From Pseudomonadota bacterium (GTDB taxonomy: Bacteria; Pseudomonadota; Alphaproteobacteria; Rhizobiales; Pleomorphomonadaceae), in assembly GCA_023436885.1 (NCBI GenBank), contig JAEZHI010000038.1:124001-188000 (forward strand): DNA of 64,000 nt. The letters are read 5' to 3'. The notes under the pieces are model-generated. The model searched no databases. It was not told the origin of the DNA and was given only the letters and a program-made list of their open reading frames with translations. Position numbers and translations under genes: made by a program. Shown here one piece after another: positions 54,275-62,932 of the stretch (the stretch's first letter is position 1; each line of letters starts with the position of its first letter).

Positions 54275-55531
54275 ATGATGACCCGTGACGATGGCAGGGT
54301 TGCGAGCGGCGCGGCCGACACGGCCGTGTCTCCGGAGGCGAGTGATCGGCGCACGACGACAGCCGGATTGAGCCGGCGCCTCGCATTGCTGTTGATGGGC
54401 GGCGCGGCAGTCGCGGCCTGTTCGCCAATCAGCCGCCCAAGCGGCGGTAACACCTTCGTGCCGCCGCCGGCAGGGCCTGCCGTTTCCGGCGACGTGCTGG
54501 GCACCGGCACGGTGCAGGTTGCACTGTTGCTGCCGAAGACGGCTCCCGGTAACGGCGCTGCGCTGGCAATGGCGATGCAGAACGCGGCGACGCTTGGCCT
54601 CAACGACTTTTCCGGCAACGACCTTATCGTTCTCGTGAAAGATACCGGCGGTACGGCCGAAGGTGCTGCCAACGCAGCACGCCAGGCCATTTCGGAAGGT
54701 GCCGAGCTGATCATCGGACCGATCTTTGCAGCTGAAGTCGGTGGCGTCGGACCAGTGGCTCGTGCGGCCAATGTGCCCGTGATCGCCTTCTCGTCCGATC
54801 CGTCCGTGGCTGCAAGCGGCGTCTATATCCTTGGTTTCCTTGTCGATGGCCAGGTACGCCGTGTTGTCGCTGAAGCTGCCAAGTCGGGGCGCAAGTCGAT
54901 CGCCGCGATCATGTCGCAGAGCGCCTTCGGCAACCTCGCTGAAGCGGCGCTACGGCAAGAAGCTGGCCGCTACGGCATGCGTGTCGTTGCCGTCGAGCGC
55001 TTCCCTGCAGGCGGAGAGGCGAAATCGGTTGCGGCGATTGCTGCTGTGGCGTCGCAGATCGACTGCATCCTGCTGCCTGAAGGCGGAAGCGTGGCTCCGG
55101 CCGTTGCCCAGTCGCTTCGCTCGGCTGGCGTGGATCTCACTCGGATCAAACTGCTCGGCACGGGCGTCTGGAACGATCCTGCCGTTTACAGCAATCCGGC
55201 ACTCGTGGGTGGCTGGTTCCCCTCGCCGGAAATCTCCGGGTTCTCCGCCTTCGCGAGTCGCTACCGTGGGACCTACGGCAGCGAGCCGCCGCTGACGGCC
55301 TCGCTCGCCTATGACGCGGTGGTTCTGGCGGCTGGCCTCACCAAGACCGCCGGTGCTCAGCGTTTCCAGCTCTCGGTGATCACCAATCCTGAAGGGTTCC
55401 TGTCGGCGGTGAACGGCTTGTTCCGCTTCAATGCCTTCGGAACCAACGACCGAGGCTTGGCCGTCTATGAGGTGACTGGCTCGACGCCGTCGCTCGTCTC
55501 GGCAGCGCCGCGGGCGTTCACGGGAGCCTGA
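54275..55531 (+). CDS. LpoA-like lipoprotein (penicillin-binding protein activator family)
   Basis: A 418-residue lipoprotein with a twin-Arg-containing signal region (LSRRLALLLMGGAAVAAC) and a lipobox Cys near residue 49. The rest is a periplasmic-binding-like fold (Peripla_BP_6), with GTVQVALLLPKTAPGNGAA and LIIGPIFAAEVGGVGPVAR. Gammaproteobacterial LpoA activates PBP1A; that role is inferred here. The ATG at 54275 (or 54278) follows GGAAGG. It diverges from the Dabb-rsmI genes, an arrangement common in alphaproteobacteria. Confidence 0.83.
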   Translation: MMTRDDGRVASGAADTAVSPEASDRRTTTAGLSRRLALLLMGGAAVAACSPISRPSGGNTFVPPPAGPAVSGDVLGTGTVQVALLLPKTAPGNGAALAMAMQNAATLGLNDFSGNDLIVLVKDTGGTAEGAANAARQAISEGAELIIGPIFAAEVGGVGPVARAANVPVIAFSSDPSVAASGVYILGFLVDGQVRRVVAEAAKSGRKSIAAIMSQSAFGNLAEAALRQEAGRYGMRVVAVERFPAGGEAKSVAAIAAVASQIDCILLPEGGSVAPAVAQSLRSAGVDLTRIKLLGTGVWNDPAVYSNPALVGGWFPSPEISGFSAFASRYRGTYGSEPPLTASLAYDAVVLAAGLTKTAGAQRFQLSVITNPEGFLSAVNGLFRFNAFGTNDRGLAVYEVTGSTPSLVSAAPRAFTGA

Positions 55532-55592
55532 CGTCGACCACCTTTGTTCTTGAGGGTGCGCGGTGGCTTGGGTCGCCGCCACCCGTCGGGTT

Positions 55593-56258
55593 ATGCGCAT
55601 GAAACCTCCATTTCTGGTCAAGATCTGTGGTCTCTCGACTCCCGAAAGCCTGGAATGGGCGATTTCGGCCGGGGCAGATCTCGTCGGTTTCGTGCATTTT
55701 GCCAGGAGCCCACGCCATCTTGCCATCGACGTTGCTGCTGCGTTAGCCAAACAGGTGGCCGGGCGCGTCAAGACGGCTGTTTTGACGGTCAACGCCGATG
55801 ACGAGCTCCTCGATCGTCTTGTTGCGGCGATCGCGCCGGATTTTATCCAGTTGCACGGTAGCGAAACTCCAGAGCGAGTCGCTGAGGTACGGAAACGCTT
55901 CGGGCGGCCGGTGATAAAGGCGCTTGGCATCGGCAGCGCCGGGGATGTCGCCGCAGCGCATGCCTATGCTGGGATCGCCGATCTATTCCTCTACGACGCC
56001 AAACCTCCCAAGGAGGCAAGCCGTCCTGGTGGGCTCGGTGTAACCTTTGACTGGTCGCTGCTCGCCGGCGCACCCTCGCCGTTCTTGCTTTCCGGCGGGC
56101 TTGACCCTACCAACGTTGGCGACGCGGTGCGAAGGGTGCATCCCCTGGGTGTTGACGTATCATCGGGGGTCGAAAGCGGCCCTGGCCTGAAGGATGAAGC
56201 CCGTATCCGCGCCTTCGTGGCGGCGGCGCGCACTGCGAATGAAGAGGGACAACGATGA
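55593..56258 (+). CDS. trpF: Phosphoribosylanthranilate isomerase TrpF
   Basis: Amadori rearrangement step of tryptophan synthesis. About 221 residues in a TIM barrel, with LVKICGLSTPESL (catalytic Cys), FIQLHGSETPERV and the C-terminal GLDPTNVGDAVRRVHPLG and DVSSGVESGPG. The start may be the ATG at 55593 or 55599; neither has a good ribosome site. It overlaps trpB by ATGA. Confidence 0.95.
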   Translation: MRMKPPFLVKICGLSTPESLEWAISAGADLVGFVHFARSPRHLAIDVAAALAKQVAGRVKTAVLTVNADDELLDRLVAAIAPDFIQLHGSETPERVAEVRKRFGRPVIKALGIGSAGDVAAAHAYAGIADLFLYDAKPPKEASRPGGLGVTFDWSLLAGAPSPFLLSGGLDPTNVGDAVRRVHPLGVDVSSGVESGPGLKDEARIRAFVAAARTANEEGQR

Positions 56259-57478
56259 ACGAGGCGACGACGCTGAATTCCTACCGAACGGGTCCTGACG
56301 AGCGTGGTCATTTCGGCATTTTTGGCGGGCGCTACGTTGCCGAGACGCTGATGCCGCTTATCCTCGAACTCGATCAGGCCTATGAGGCCGCCAAGGCTGA
56401 TCCGGCTTTTCATGCCGAGCTCAAGGCGCTGAACGCAACCTATACCGGCCGTCCGAGCCCGCTCTACTTCGCCGAACGGCTTTCGGCACACCTTGGTGGC
56501 GCAAAGATCTATCTGAAGCGCGAAGAGCTCAACCACACCGGCAGCCACAAGATCAACAACTGCCTCGGCCAGATCCTGCTCGCCCGCCGCATGGGCAAGA
56601 CGCGGATCATCGCCGAAACCGGTGCCGGTCAGCATGGCGTTGCGTCCGCGACGGTCTGCGCTCGCTTCGGCTATCCCTGCGAAGTCTACATGGGCGCCAC
56701 CGACGTTGAGCGGCAGAAGCCCAACGTCTTCCGCATGGAGCTTCTCGGCGCCAGCGTTCACCCGGTCACTTCCGGTAACGGTACGCTCAAGGACGCCATG
56801 AACGAGGCCTTGCGCGATTGGGTCACCAATGTCGAGACCACGTACTACATGATCGGCACGGCTGCGGGCCCTCATCCCTATCCGGCCATGGTGCGTGACT
56901 TTCAGTCGGTGATCGGCAACGAAACGCGCGAGCAGATCCTTGCCGTGGAAGGTCGCTTGCCCGATCTCGTCATCGCGGCGGTCGGCGGCGGGTCCAATGC
57001 CATCGGCATCTTCCACCCCTTCCTTGATGATCCGGAAGTCCGCATCGTCGGCGTCGAGGCCGGTGGTCATGGCATGCATGTCTATAACGGTCACGCTGCT
57101 TCGTTGAATGGCGGCAAGCCCGGCGTGCTGCATGGCAATCGCACCTATCTACTGCAGGACGATGACGGGCAGATCCTAGAGGGGCATTCAATCTCGGCCG
57201 GTCTCGACTATCCAGGCATTGGCCCCGAGCACTCCTGGCTGAACGATACCGGTCGGGTCACCTACGTACCTGCCACCGATCAGGAGGCACTCGACGCCTT
57301 CCAGACGCTGACCAAGGTCGAGGGCATCATTCCGGCGCTGGAAAGCGCCCACGCCATCGCCGAGGCGATCAAGCGCGCACCGAAGATGGGCAAGGACGAG
57401 ATCATCGTCGTCAATCTGTCTGGTCGCGGCGACAAGGACGTTTTCACCGTCGGCAAGATTCTGGGAGTCGACCTGTGA
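56255..57478 (+). CDS. trpB: Tryptophan synthase beta subunit
   Basis: PLP enzyme that joins indole and serine. The 407-residue protein has GGRYVAETLMPLILEL near the start, the PLP lysine in NHTGSHKINN, AETGAGQHGVA, the phosphate loop GGGSNAIGIF near residue 245, and GLDYPGIGPEHSWL. It overlaps trpF upstream and trpA downstream by four bases each. Confidence 0.97.
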   Translation: MNEATTLNSYRTGPDERGHFGIFGGRYVAETLMPLILELDQAYEAAKADPAFHAELKALNATYTGRPSPLYFAERLSAHLGGAKIYLKREELNHTGSHKINNCLGQILLARRMGKTRIIAETGAGQHGVASATVCARFGYPCEVYMGATDVERQKPNVFRMELLGASVHPVTSGNGTLKDAMNEALRDWVTNVETTYYMIGTAAGPHPYPAMVRDFQSVIGNETREQILAVEGRLPDLVIAAVGGGSNAIGIFHPFLDDPEVRIVGVEAGGHGMHVYNGHAASLNGGKPGVLHGNRTYLLQDDDGQILEGHSISAGLDYPGIGPEHSWLNDTGRVTYVPATDQEALDAFQTLTKVEGIIPALESAHAIAEAIKRAPKMGKDEIIVVNLSGRGDKDVFTVGKILGVDL

Positions 57479-58311
57479 GTTCTCTTCCCGTTACCCGCAT
57501 CGATGCGCGTCTCGCCAAGCTCAAGGAAGAGGGGCGCGCCGCGCTGGTCACCTTCGTGACGGCCGGCGATCCGGATGCCGAAACGTCGCTCGCCATCCTG
57601 AAGGCGCTACCGGGCGCCGGCGCCGACATCATCGAGTTCGGCATGCCCTTCTCGGACCCGATGGCCGAGGGGCCGCCAATCCAGGCAGCGGACATTCGGG
57701 CTCTGACGGCTGGTCAGACCATGGCGAAGACGCTGGAGCAGGTTCGCGCCTTCCGCGAAGGGGACAACGAAACGCCAGTCGTGCTGATGGGCTATTACAA
57801 TCCAATCTACATCTATGGCGTTGATCGTTTTGTCACCGATGCCAAGGCTGCCGGCGTCGATGGTTTGATCGTCGTGGACCTGCCTCCGGAAGAGGACGAA
57901 GAACTTTGTCTGCCGGCAATCGGGGCGGGCGTCAGCTTTATTCGCCTGGCAACGCCGACGTCGGACGACAAGCGCTTGCCGGTGCTGCTGAGAAACTCGT
58001 CCGGTTTCGTCTACTATGTCTCCGTTCTCGGCGTTACCGGCGTCAAATCGGCCGCGGCCGGCGATGTCGCCACAGCGGTGGCGCGCATCAAGGCGCATAC
58101 GTCGCTGCCGGTCATGGTCGGGTTCGGCGTCAAGACGGGTGAACAGGCTGCCGCTATCGCTGCTCACGCCGACGGTGTCGTCGTCGGTTCGGCGCTGGTC
58201 AACGCCGTGCGGGACTCGCTCGACAATGGCAAGGCCACCGCTGCGACCGTCAAGGCCGTCGCCGATCTGGTTGCCGATCTGGCAGCCGGCGTGCGACGCG
58301 GTCGTAAATAA
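57475..58311 (+). CDS. trpA: Tryptophan synthase alpha subunit
   Basis: TIM-barrel subunit that cleaves indole-3-glycerol phosphate and channels indole to TrpB. The GTG start at 57475 overlaps the trpB stop (GTGA) and gives 278 residues. The catalytic Glu (Glu54, E. coli Glu49) is present in EFGMPFSDPMAEGPPIQ. The position of the second catalytic acid, E. coli Asp60, is Glu65 here. Other motifs (VLMGYYNPIYIYG, GLIVVDLPPEE, VGFGVKTGEQ) are normal, so it is probably active but with an unusual active site. Confidence 0.95.
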   Translation: MSSLPVTRIDARLAKLKEEGRAALVTFVTAGDPDAETSLAILKALPGAGADIIEFGMPFSDPMAEGPPIQAADIRALTAGQTMAKTLEQVRAFREGDNETPVVLMGYYNPIYIYGVDRFVTDAKAAGVDGLIVVDLPPEEDEELCLPAIGAGVSFIRLATPTSDDKRLPVLLRNSSGFVYYVSVLGVTGVKSAAAGDVATAVARIKAHTSLPVMVGFGVKTGEQAAAIAAHADGVVVGSALVNAVRDSLDNGKATAATVKAVADLVADLAAGVRRGRK

Positions 58312-58327
58312 CCGGCTGAAGCGGCGC

Positions 58328-59416
58328 TCAGGATTTCGGTAGCTCTCCGAGTCGATCCGGCTCGACCGTTTGTGGTCGCCGGTGCGGCAGGGGCGCCGAA
58401 ACGAGGAGCGCCGCCAGACCGCCGATGATCGTCGCCAGCAGTCGGTGCTCGGCGTTGCCGATAGCGTCTCCCTGACCCAGGGAAACGAGAAAGACAACCG
58501 TGACGGTCACCGCGGCGGAGAAAATCTCGTAGCTCGCCTTTTGCACCGAATAGGTGAAGGCAATGGCGACGATGGCACTGATCGTCAGGCCGAGGTGCCC
58601 CAGCGCCAAGCCTCCAGCCCACAACAAAGCCAATAGGCAACCGCCTGCCGTCCCCAGCAATCGCGACCAGCCGCGAACCCGGGTGTCGTGAAGGCCGGGC
58701 TTGAGGACGATGAGGGCGGTGATCGGCGCCCAATAGTCGAAAGCGAGTCCGATTCCGCTGGCGACCGACAAGCTTAGCAAGACCGCTAATGCTGCCCGTA
58801 TCGTGTGGGCAATGGCCAGCGAGCGCTTGAAGTCGCGGCGGCCCGTTGCAAGCGGTAGACGGTGCAGAGGTCTGGGAAGGAGCGACGCGATCGCCGCCAC
58901 CGTTGCAATCTCCACCGTGCCCCCGGCAATGACGGCCAGCGCACGGCCTCCGGAGGCATCCAGTCCGCCAGGGAAATACCCGGCCATCATGAAGGCGATC
59001 ACGATTTGCAGCGTCACCCACCAGAGGTCTTCGTCGACAAGGGCGAAGAGGGCGCAGAGCGCTGCCAAAGCGGCTGAGACCAGCGCCAGTATCGGAAACC
59101 AGCTGCCAGCCAGAGTACCCAGTACGCCTGCCGTCGCCATGCCGAGCATGGCGGCTGCCATCGCACCCCAACGATGTCCGAATAGGTCGCGCGACAGACC
59201 GAACCCCACCGAAAAGGCCGCTCCGGCGGCAATCGCAGCGTGGAGCGGGTCGGTGATCAGCCGGCCGAGTAAAAGAACAACCGCAACGCCGGGGATTCCG
59301 ACCAGCCCCAGCCGCCAGTGAAACGGCTGGATCGGTTTGGCGAGCCTTTGAGCTTGGCTAGCGAGAAAGGCGGAGTCCAATCGCATCTGTTCGGCTCGGG
59401 CGGTAACGCGGCGCAT
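58328..59416 (-). CDS. FUSC family membrane protein
   Basis: A 362-residue inner-membrane protein with two blocks of hydrophobic helices (about 35-165 and 205-345) separated by a cytoplasmic basic segment (LPRPLHRLPLATGRRDFKR). It belongs to the fusaric-acid-resistance-like FUSC superfamily, often aromatic-acid efflux partners; no membrane-fusion or outer-membrane partner is near. The start at 59416 is uncertain; an ATG at 59386 is possible. It converges on trpA. Confidence 0.75.
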   Translation of the reverse strand: MRRVTARAEQMRLDSAFLASQAQRLAKPIQPFHWRLGLVGIPGVAVVLLLGRLITDPLHAAIAAGAAFSVGFGLSRDLFGHRWGAMAAAMLGMATAGVLGTLAGSWFPILALVSAALAALCALFALVDEDLWWVTLQIVIAFMMAGYFPGGLDASGGRALAVIAGGTVEIATVAAIASLLPRPLHRLPLATGRRDFKRSLAIAHTIRAALAVLLSLSVASGIGLAFDYWAPITALIVLKPGLHDTRVRGWSRLLGTAGGCLLALLWAGGLALGHLGLTISAIVAIAFTYSVQKASYEIFSAAVTVTVVFLVSLGQGDAIGNAEHRLLATIIGGLAALLVSAPLPHRRPQTVEPDRLGELPKS

Positions 59417-59595
59417 AAACGCCTAGGTCGATACGAAACTGAGCCATGTTGGTTCCACGCCGCAGTACCGCGCATGGGGGCTTCCGTTCGGACTGCTGTG
59501 CTCCAGCCTGGGACCTATCGCGTCAAGAAGCTTCGCTACGCGGCATATGAGGTTTAACGAACCAACGTTGCGATCTGTAGCTGTAGTGGAGAAGT

Positions 59596-59671
59596 TGGTG
59601 GAGCTAAGCGGGATCGAACCGCTGACCTCCTGCATGCCATGCAGGCGCTCTCCCAGCTGAGCTATAGCCCC
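59596..59671 (-). tRNA. tRNA-Ala (anticodon GGC)
   Basis: A 76-base cloverleaf with encoded CCA. The acceptor stem pairs GGGGCTA with TAGCTCC (one G-T pair), the D-loop has AGCTGGGAGAGC, the anticodon stem CCTGC/GCAGG encloses ATGGCAT with anticodon GGC, and the T-arm has GGTTCGATCC. It reads GCC/GCU alanine codons. It lies upstream of the FUSC gene on the same strand. Confidence 0.97.
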
Positions 59672-59886
59672 ATCAGGCGTCGTTTCCGGTTTCGGAAGAG
59701 GCCGTTCAGCTTTCGCTTTCAGGCGCCGCCGGTGTGGGTTCCGGCTCGACGAGGCGGGATATACTCAGCATTCCCTCGCCGATCAAGAGGTTTTTCGAGG
59801 TCAGGTGATTTTTCCGTCATCTTTTTGCAGAACTGGCGGATTTCCAAGAACTTTGAAGGGCTTGTCCCGGGCTGCTCCGCCTTACC

Positions 59887-59925
59887 CCAAAAAGAAAGGC
59901 CGGCTGGAGCGCGCCAGCCGGCCTT
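59887..59925 (-). terminator. Rho-independent terminator of the FYDLN protein gene
   Basis: On the minus strand AAGGCCGGCTGG (59925-59914) pairs perfectly with CCAGCCGGCCTT (59907-59896) over a six-base loop, followed by a T-rich tract (TTTCTTTTT). It is 27 bases past the stop of the acidic protein gene. The 215 bases between here and the tRNA show no gene. Confidence 0.9.
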
Positions 59926-59951
59926 GATTGTTGCAGAAACAAAGAGAGAGC

Positions 59952-60332
59952 TCAGTGCTCTTCCTCGTCGCCGACATCGCCGATCAGATCGGACATGTCG
60001 CCGCCGTCTTCGTCCTCTTCCTCGAGGAACACGTCGTCTTCCGGCGTCTCGTCCTCGATATCTGGATCCTCGATATCGGGCACGTCGTCGCCGTCGGCAT
60101 CCTCGGCATCTTCAAGGCTGACGAATTCTGGGGTGATCGCGCCGACCTCAGCGATCTCCTCCTCGTTTTCCTCTTCGTCATCGATGGCTGTCGCCGGTCG
60201 CGCCCGTGCCGCCAGTCCGGCGTCAAATTGGGTGCCACACTTCGGGCAGAGGATCGGAGAGCGATTGAGATCGTAATATTTCGCGCCACAGCTGGGGCAA
60301 AGACGCTTCAGCCCAAGTTCAGGTTTCGCCAC
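59952..60332 (-). CDS. TIGR02300 / FYDLN acid domain protein
   Basis: A 126-residue protein of unknown function. The N-terminus is a zinc-ribbon-like module with two CxxC pairs (LCPSCGAKYYDLNRSP and ILCPKCGTQF). The C-terminal two-thirds is extremely rich in Asp and Glu and presumably disordered. The start is read as the GTG at 60332 (VAKPELGLKRLCP), with GAGGCC before it, as in homologues. It lies divergent from aroA, a conserved arrangement in alphaproteobacteria. Confidence 0.87.
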   Translation of the reverse strand: MAKPELGLKRLCPSCGAKYYDLNRSPILCPKCGTQFDAGLAARARPATAIDDEEENEEEIAEVGAITPEFVSLEDAEDADGDDVPDIEDPDIEDETPEDDVFLEEEDEDGGDMSDLIGDVGDEEEH

Positions 60333-60665
60333 GGTTGGCCTCGCGTTTATCAGGGAATCGGGCAGGCACATATAGGCAAACCGGGTGTCATGTCAAAGGC
60401 CAATTGGTGGAGATCACGCGACAATCCCAGCAATCGGCCGACCGCCGACCCAGTGTCGGGTAAGTGACGCGGCCGTTCGGCTGTGCTAGAGCGGCCTAGC
60501 GTCGCTGACAATCGTTCGCGATGAGAGAAGTCACGCCGGAGCGTCTGAAAAGGCCCCGGTATTCCATTTGCGAATCGCTTCTGCCCGATGGCAACGAGAG
60601 GTTCGCGGTTCTTTCCGAGCGGATGCGCCAGCATCTTCGCGAGTTCGTATCAGGTGTCCTCTTCC
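60333..60665. other. 333-base gap between the FYDLN gene and aroA
   Basis: Divergent intergenic region that should hold promoters for both neighbours. I see no clear -35/-10 pair. A TGTGCTAGAG at 60481-60490 could be an extended -10 for aroA. No small gene, tRNA or strong hairpin is supported. Confidence 0.5.
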
Positions 60666-62015
60666 ATGGCTTCCCACGCGACTGCCCGTCCGCTGACCGC
60701 CCTGAAGTCCGGCCCACTCAAGGGGCGGGTCCGTGTTCCTGGCGACAAGTCCATCTCGCACCGCGCGCTGATGCTTGGCGCGCTCGCCGTTGGCGAGACC
60801 GTCATCACCGGCCTTCTCGAAGCCGAAGACGTGATGAACACGGCGGCTGCGATGCGTGCGTTTGGTGCGACGATCATCCGCGACAACGACGTCTGGCGTG
60901 TGCGTGGGCTTGGTGTGGGTGGGCTGCTCGAACCCGCAGGTATCATCGACTTTGGCAATGCCGGGACCGGCGTACGCCTGACAATGGGTCTTGCTGCGGC
61001 TCAGCCGATTGCGGTCACGCTCACCGGCGATGCTTCGCTCATCAAGCGGCCAATGGGACGCGTGCTGGAGCCGCTGTCTGAAATGGGTGTCGAGGTCATC
61101 GCCCGTTCAGGTGGGCGCCTGCCGCTGACGATGCGCGGGCCGCGCCTGCCTTTGCCGATAACCTATCAGCTTCCGGTCCCTTCGGCGCAGGTCAAGTCGG
61201 CAGTCTTGCTCGCTGGCCTCGGGACGCCGGGCATCACCACGGTGGTCGAGCCGGTGTTCACCCGTGACCATACCGAGCGCATGCTCAAGGGCTTCGGCGC
61301 CGACATCGAGATTACCGATGAGCCGACTGGCGGTCGCCGCATCGCTCTCGTCGGGCGACCTGAACTGAAGCCGCAGACGATCGATGTGCCATCCGATCCG
61401 TCGTCGGCAGCTTTCCCGATCGTGGCGGCGACCCTGGTCGAGGGGTCAGACATCACGGTTGAAGGCGTTCTGATGAATCCGGCGCGCATCGGCCTTATCG
61501 ACACGCTTCTGGAGATGGGGGCGGATATCGAGGTCGTCGCCGAACGGACGACCGGCGGCGAGCGTCTTGCTGATATCAGGGTGCGGCATGCCGAGCTGAA
61601 GGGCGTGACGGTTCCGGCCGAACGGGCGCCGTCAATGATCGATGAATATCCCATTCTCGCCGTTGCCGCCGCCGCCGCAACCGGCGAAACACGCATGCCC
61701 GGCATTGGCGAAATGCGCGTGAAGGAATCCGATCGCCTCGCCGCCGTCGCCGCCGGCCTCAGAGCCAATGGCGTCAGCTGTTCCGAGGGGCCTGATTGGC
61801 TGTCGGTGCGGGGAGGGCGGGTCAACGGTGGCGGGCGGGTCGTCACCCATCTCGATCATCGCATCGCCATGAGCTTCCTGATCCTCGGCATGGTCTCGGG
61901 CAATCCCGTAACCGTCGATGACGCGTCGATGATTGCCACCTCCTTCCCGACCTTCGAGCCGCTGATGACCGGCCTTGGCGCGACTTTTGAGGCGGCGGAG
62001 GCGGCTGATGCCTGA
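60666..62015 (+). CDS. aroA: 3-phosphoshikimate 1-carboxyvinyltransferase (EPSP synthase), class II
   Basis: Sixth step of the shikimate pathway, condensing shikimate-3-phosphate with phosphoenolpyruvate. The ATG at 60666 (MASHATARPLTALKSGPLKG) gives 449 residues. The sequence is of the class II (CP4-like) type, with VRLTMGL and GDASLIKRPMGRVL. At the residue equivalent to Ala100 of CP4 it has Gly100 (NAGTG), as in class I enzymes. It overlaps cmk by eight bases. Confidence 0.96.
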   Translation: MASHATARPLTALKSGPLKGRVRVPGDKSISHRALMLGALAVGETVITGLLEAEDVMNTAAAMRAFGATIIRDNDVWRVRGLGVGGLLEPAGIIDFGNAGTGVRLTMGLAAAQPIAVTLTGDASLIKRPMGRVLEPLSEMGVEVIARSGGRLPLTMRGPRLPLPITYQLPVPSAQVKSAVLLAGLGTPGITTVVEPVFTRDHTERMLKGFGADIEITDEPTGGRRIALVGRPELKPQTIDVPSDPSSAAFPIVAATLVEGSDITVEGVLMNPARIGLIDTLLEMGADIEVVAERTTGGERLADIRVRHAELKGVTVPAERAPSMIDEYPILAVAAAAATGETRMPGIGEMRVKESDRLAAVAAGLRANGVSCSEGPDWLSVRGGRVNGGGRVVTHLDHRIAMSFLILGMVSGNPVTVDDASMIATSFPTFEPLMTGLGATFEAAEAADA

Positions 62016-62676
62016 CGCGCCTTTGGATATTTCGCTGAATAAGCCGCTTCTGATCGCCATCGATGGTCCAGCCGCTGCCGGAAAGGGCACCTTGGCGCAA
62101 AGTCTCGCCACCCGGCTCGACCTTCCGTATCTCGACACCGGGCTTCTCTACCGCGCCATTGGCAAGCTGATGCAGATTGCCGGGCTCGACCTGGATGACG
62201 CGGCCGCTGCCACCAAAGTTGCCGAGCAACTGGCGCCGACCGATCTTCAGCGGACCGATCTTCGGGGACGCGAGGCTGGCGAGCTGGCGTCGCGCGTTGC
62301 AATTCATCCTGGTGTGCGTGCCGCGCTCGTTGCCTTTCAGCGCGATTTCGCCCACGGGCCGCGCGGAGCCGTTCTCGACGGTCGCGATATCGGCACGGTG
62401 ATCTGTCCGGATGCCGACATAAAGCTTTACGTCACCGCGAGCGCTGAAGTGCGCGCCCGCCGCCGCACCGACGAACTCCTCGCCAAAGGGCGAACGGTCG
62501 ATTACGAGGCGATTCTTTCGGAAGTGAAGGCGCGCGACGCGCGCGACAGTGGTCGTACCGAGGCGCCGCTCCGCCCGGCCGATGATGCAATTGTCATCGA
62601 CACATCGGCCCTAGGGCCGGGCGAGGTCCTCTCGGTCGCGCTATCCGTCGTTCAAAAATGGTGTCAGGGACACTAG
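62008..62676 (+). CDS. cmk: Cytidylate kinase
   Basis: Phosphorylates CMP and dCMP. The 222-residue protein has the P-loop IAIDGPAAAGKGTLAQSLA near residue 20, LDTGLLYRAIGK, and LDGRDIGTVICPDADIKLYV. The ATG at 62008 lies inside the aroA end and follows GGAGGC. aroA-cmk-rpsA is the usual alphaproteobacterial order. A terminator follows. Confidence 0.96.
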   Translation: MPDAPLDISLNKPLLIAIDGPAAAGKGTLAQSLATRLDLPYLDTGLLYRAIGKLMQIAGLDLDDAAAATKVAEQLAPTDLQRTDLRGREAGELASRVAIHPGVRAALVAFQRDFAHGPRGAVLDGRDIGTVICPDADIKLYVTASAEVRARRRTDELLAKGRTVDYEAILSEVKARDARDSGRTEAPLRPADDAIVIDTSALGPGEVLSVALSVVQKWCQGH

Positions 62677-62696
62677 CGCCTCGCTAAGAAAGGCCA

Positions 62697-62720
62697 AAAG
62701 GGGCGAAATTCCGCCTTTTT
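62697..62720 (+). terminator. Rho-independent terminator of cmk
   Basis: GGCG (62702-62705) and CGCC (62712-62715) pair around AAATTC; two G-T and three A-T pairs extend the stem into a TTTTT tract (62716-62720). Confidence 0.75.
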
Positions 62721-62725
62721 ATGCC

Positions 62726-62754
62726 TTGAAGCTGCCGACAACCTCCGCTATAGA
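62726..62754 (+). promoter_or_regulatory. Sigma-70-type promoter of rpsA
   Basis: TTGAAG (62726-62731) and TATAGA (62749-62754) with exactly 17 bases between, directly after the cmk terminator. The rpsA leader would be about 170 bases long, long enough for autogenous translational control by S1, which is known in other bacteria but not shown here. Confidence 0.75.
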
Positions 62755-62932
62755 AGCCCGACTTTACGGGTGGAGCCTCAGGCCCCGCCCGTAAAGTCAT
62801 TCATCCTCGTCCGTTCGGTCGAAGTCGCGTCGGCACCACGCTTTGCCGTGGGTCAGGTGGTTCACCGGATCGGAGGGACGGGGCAACTCTTACCGCCGAC
62901 GCCGCCGGCTTGCCGGCACCCCAGGAGTTTCA

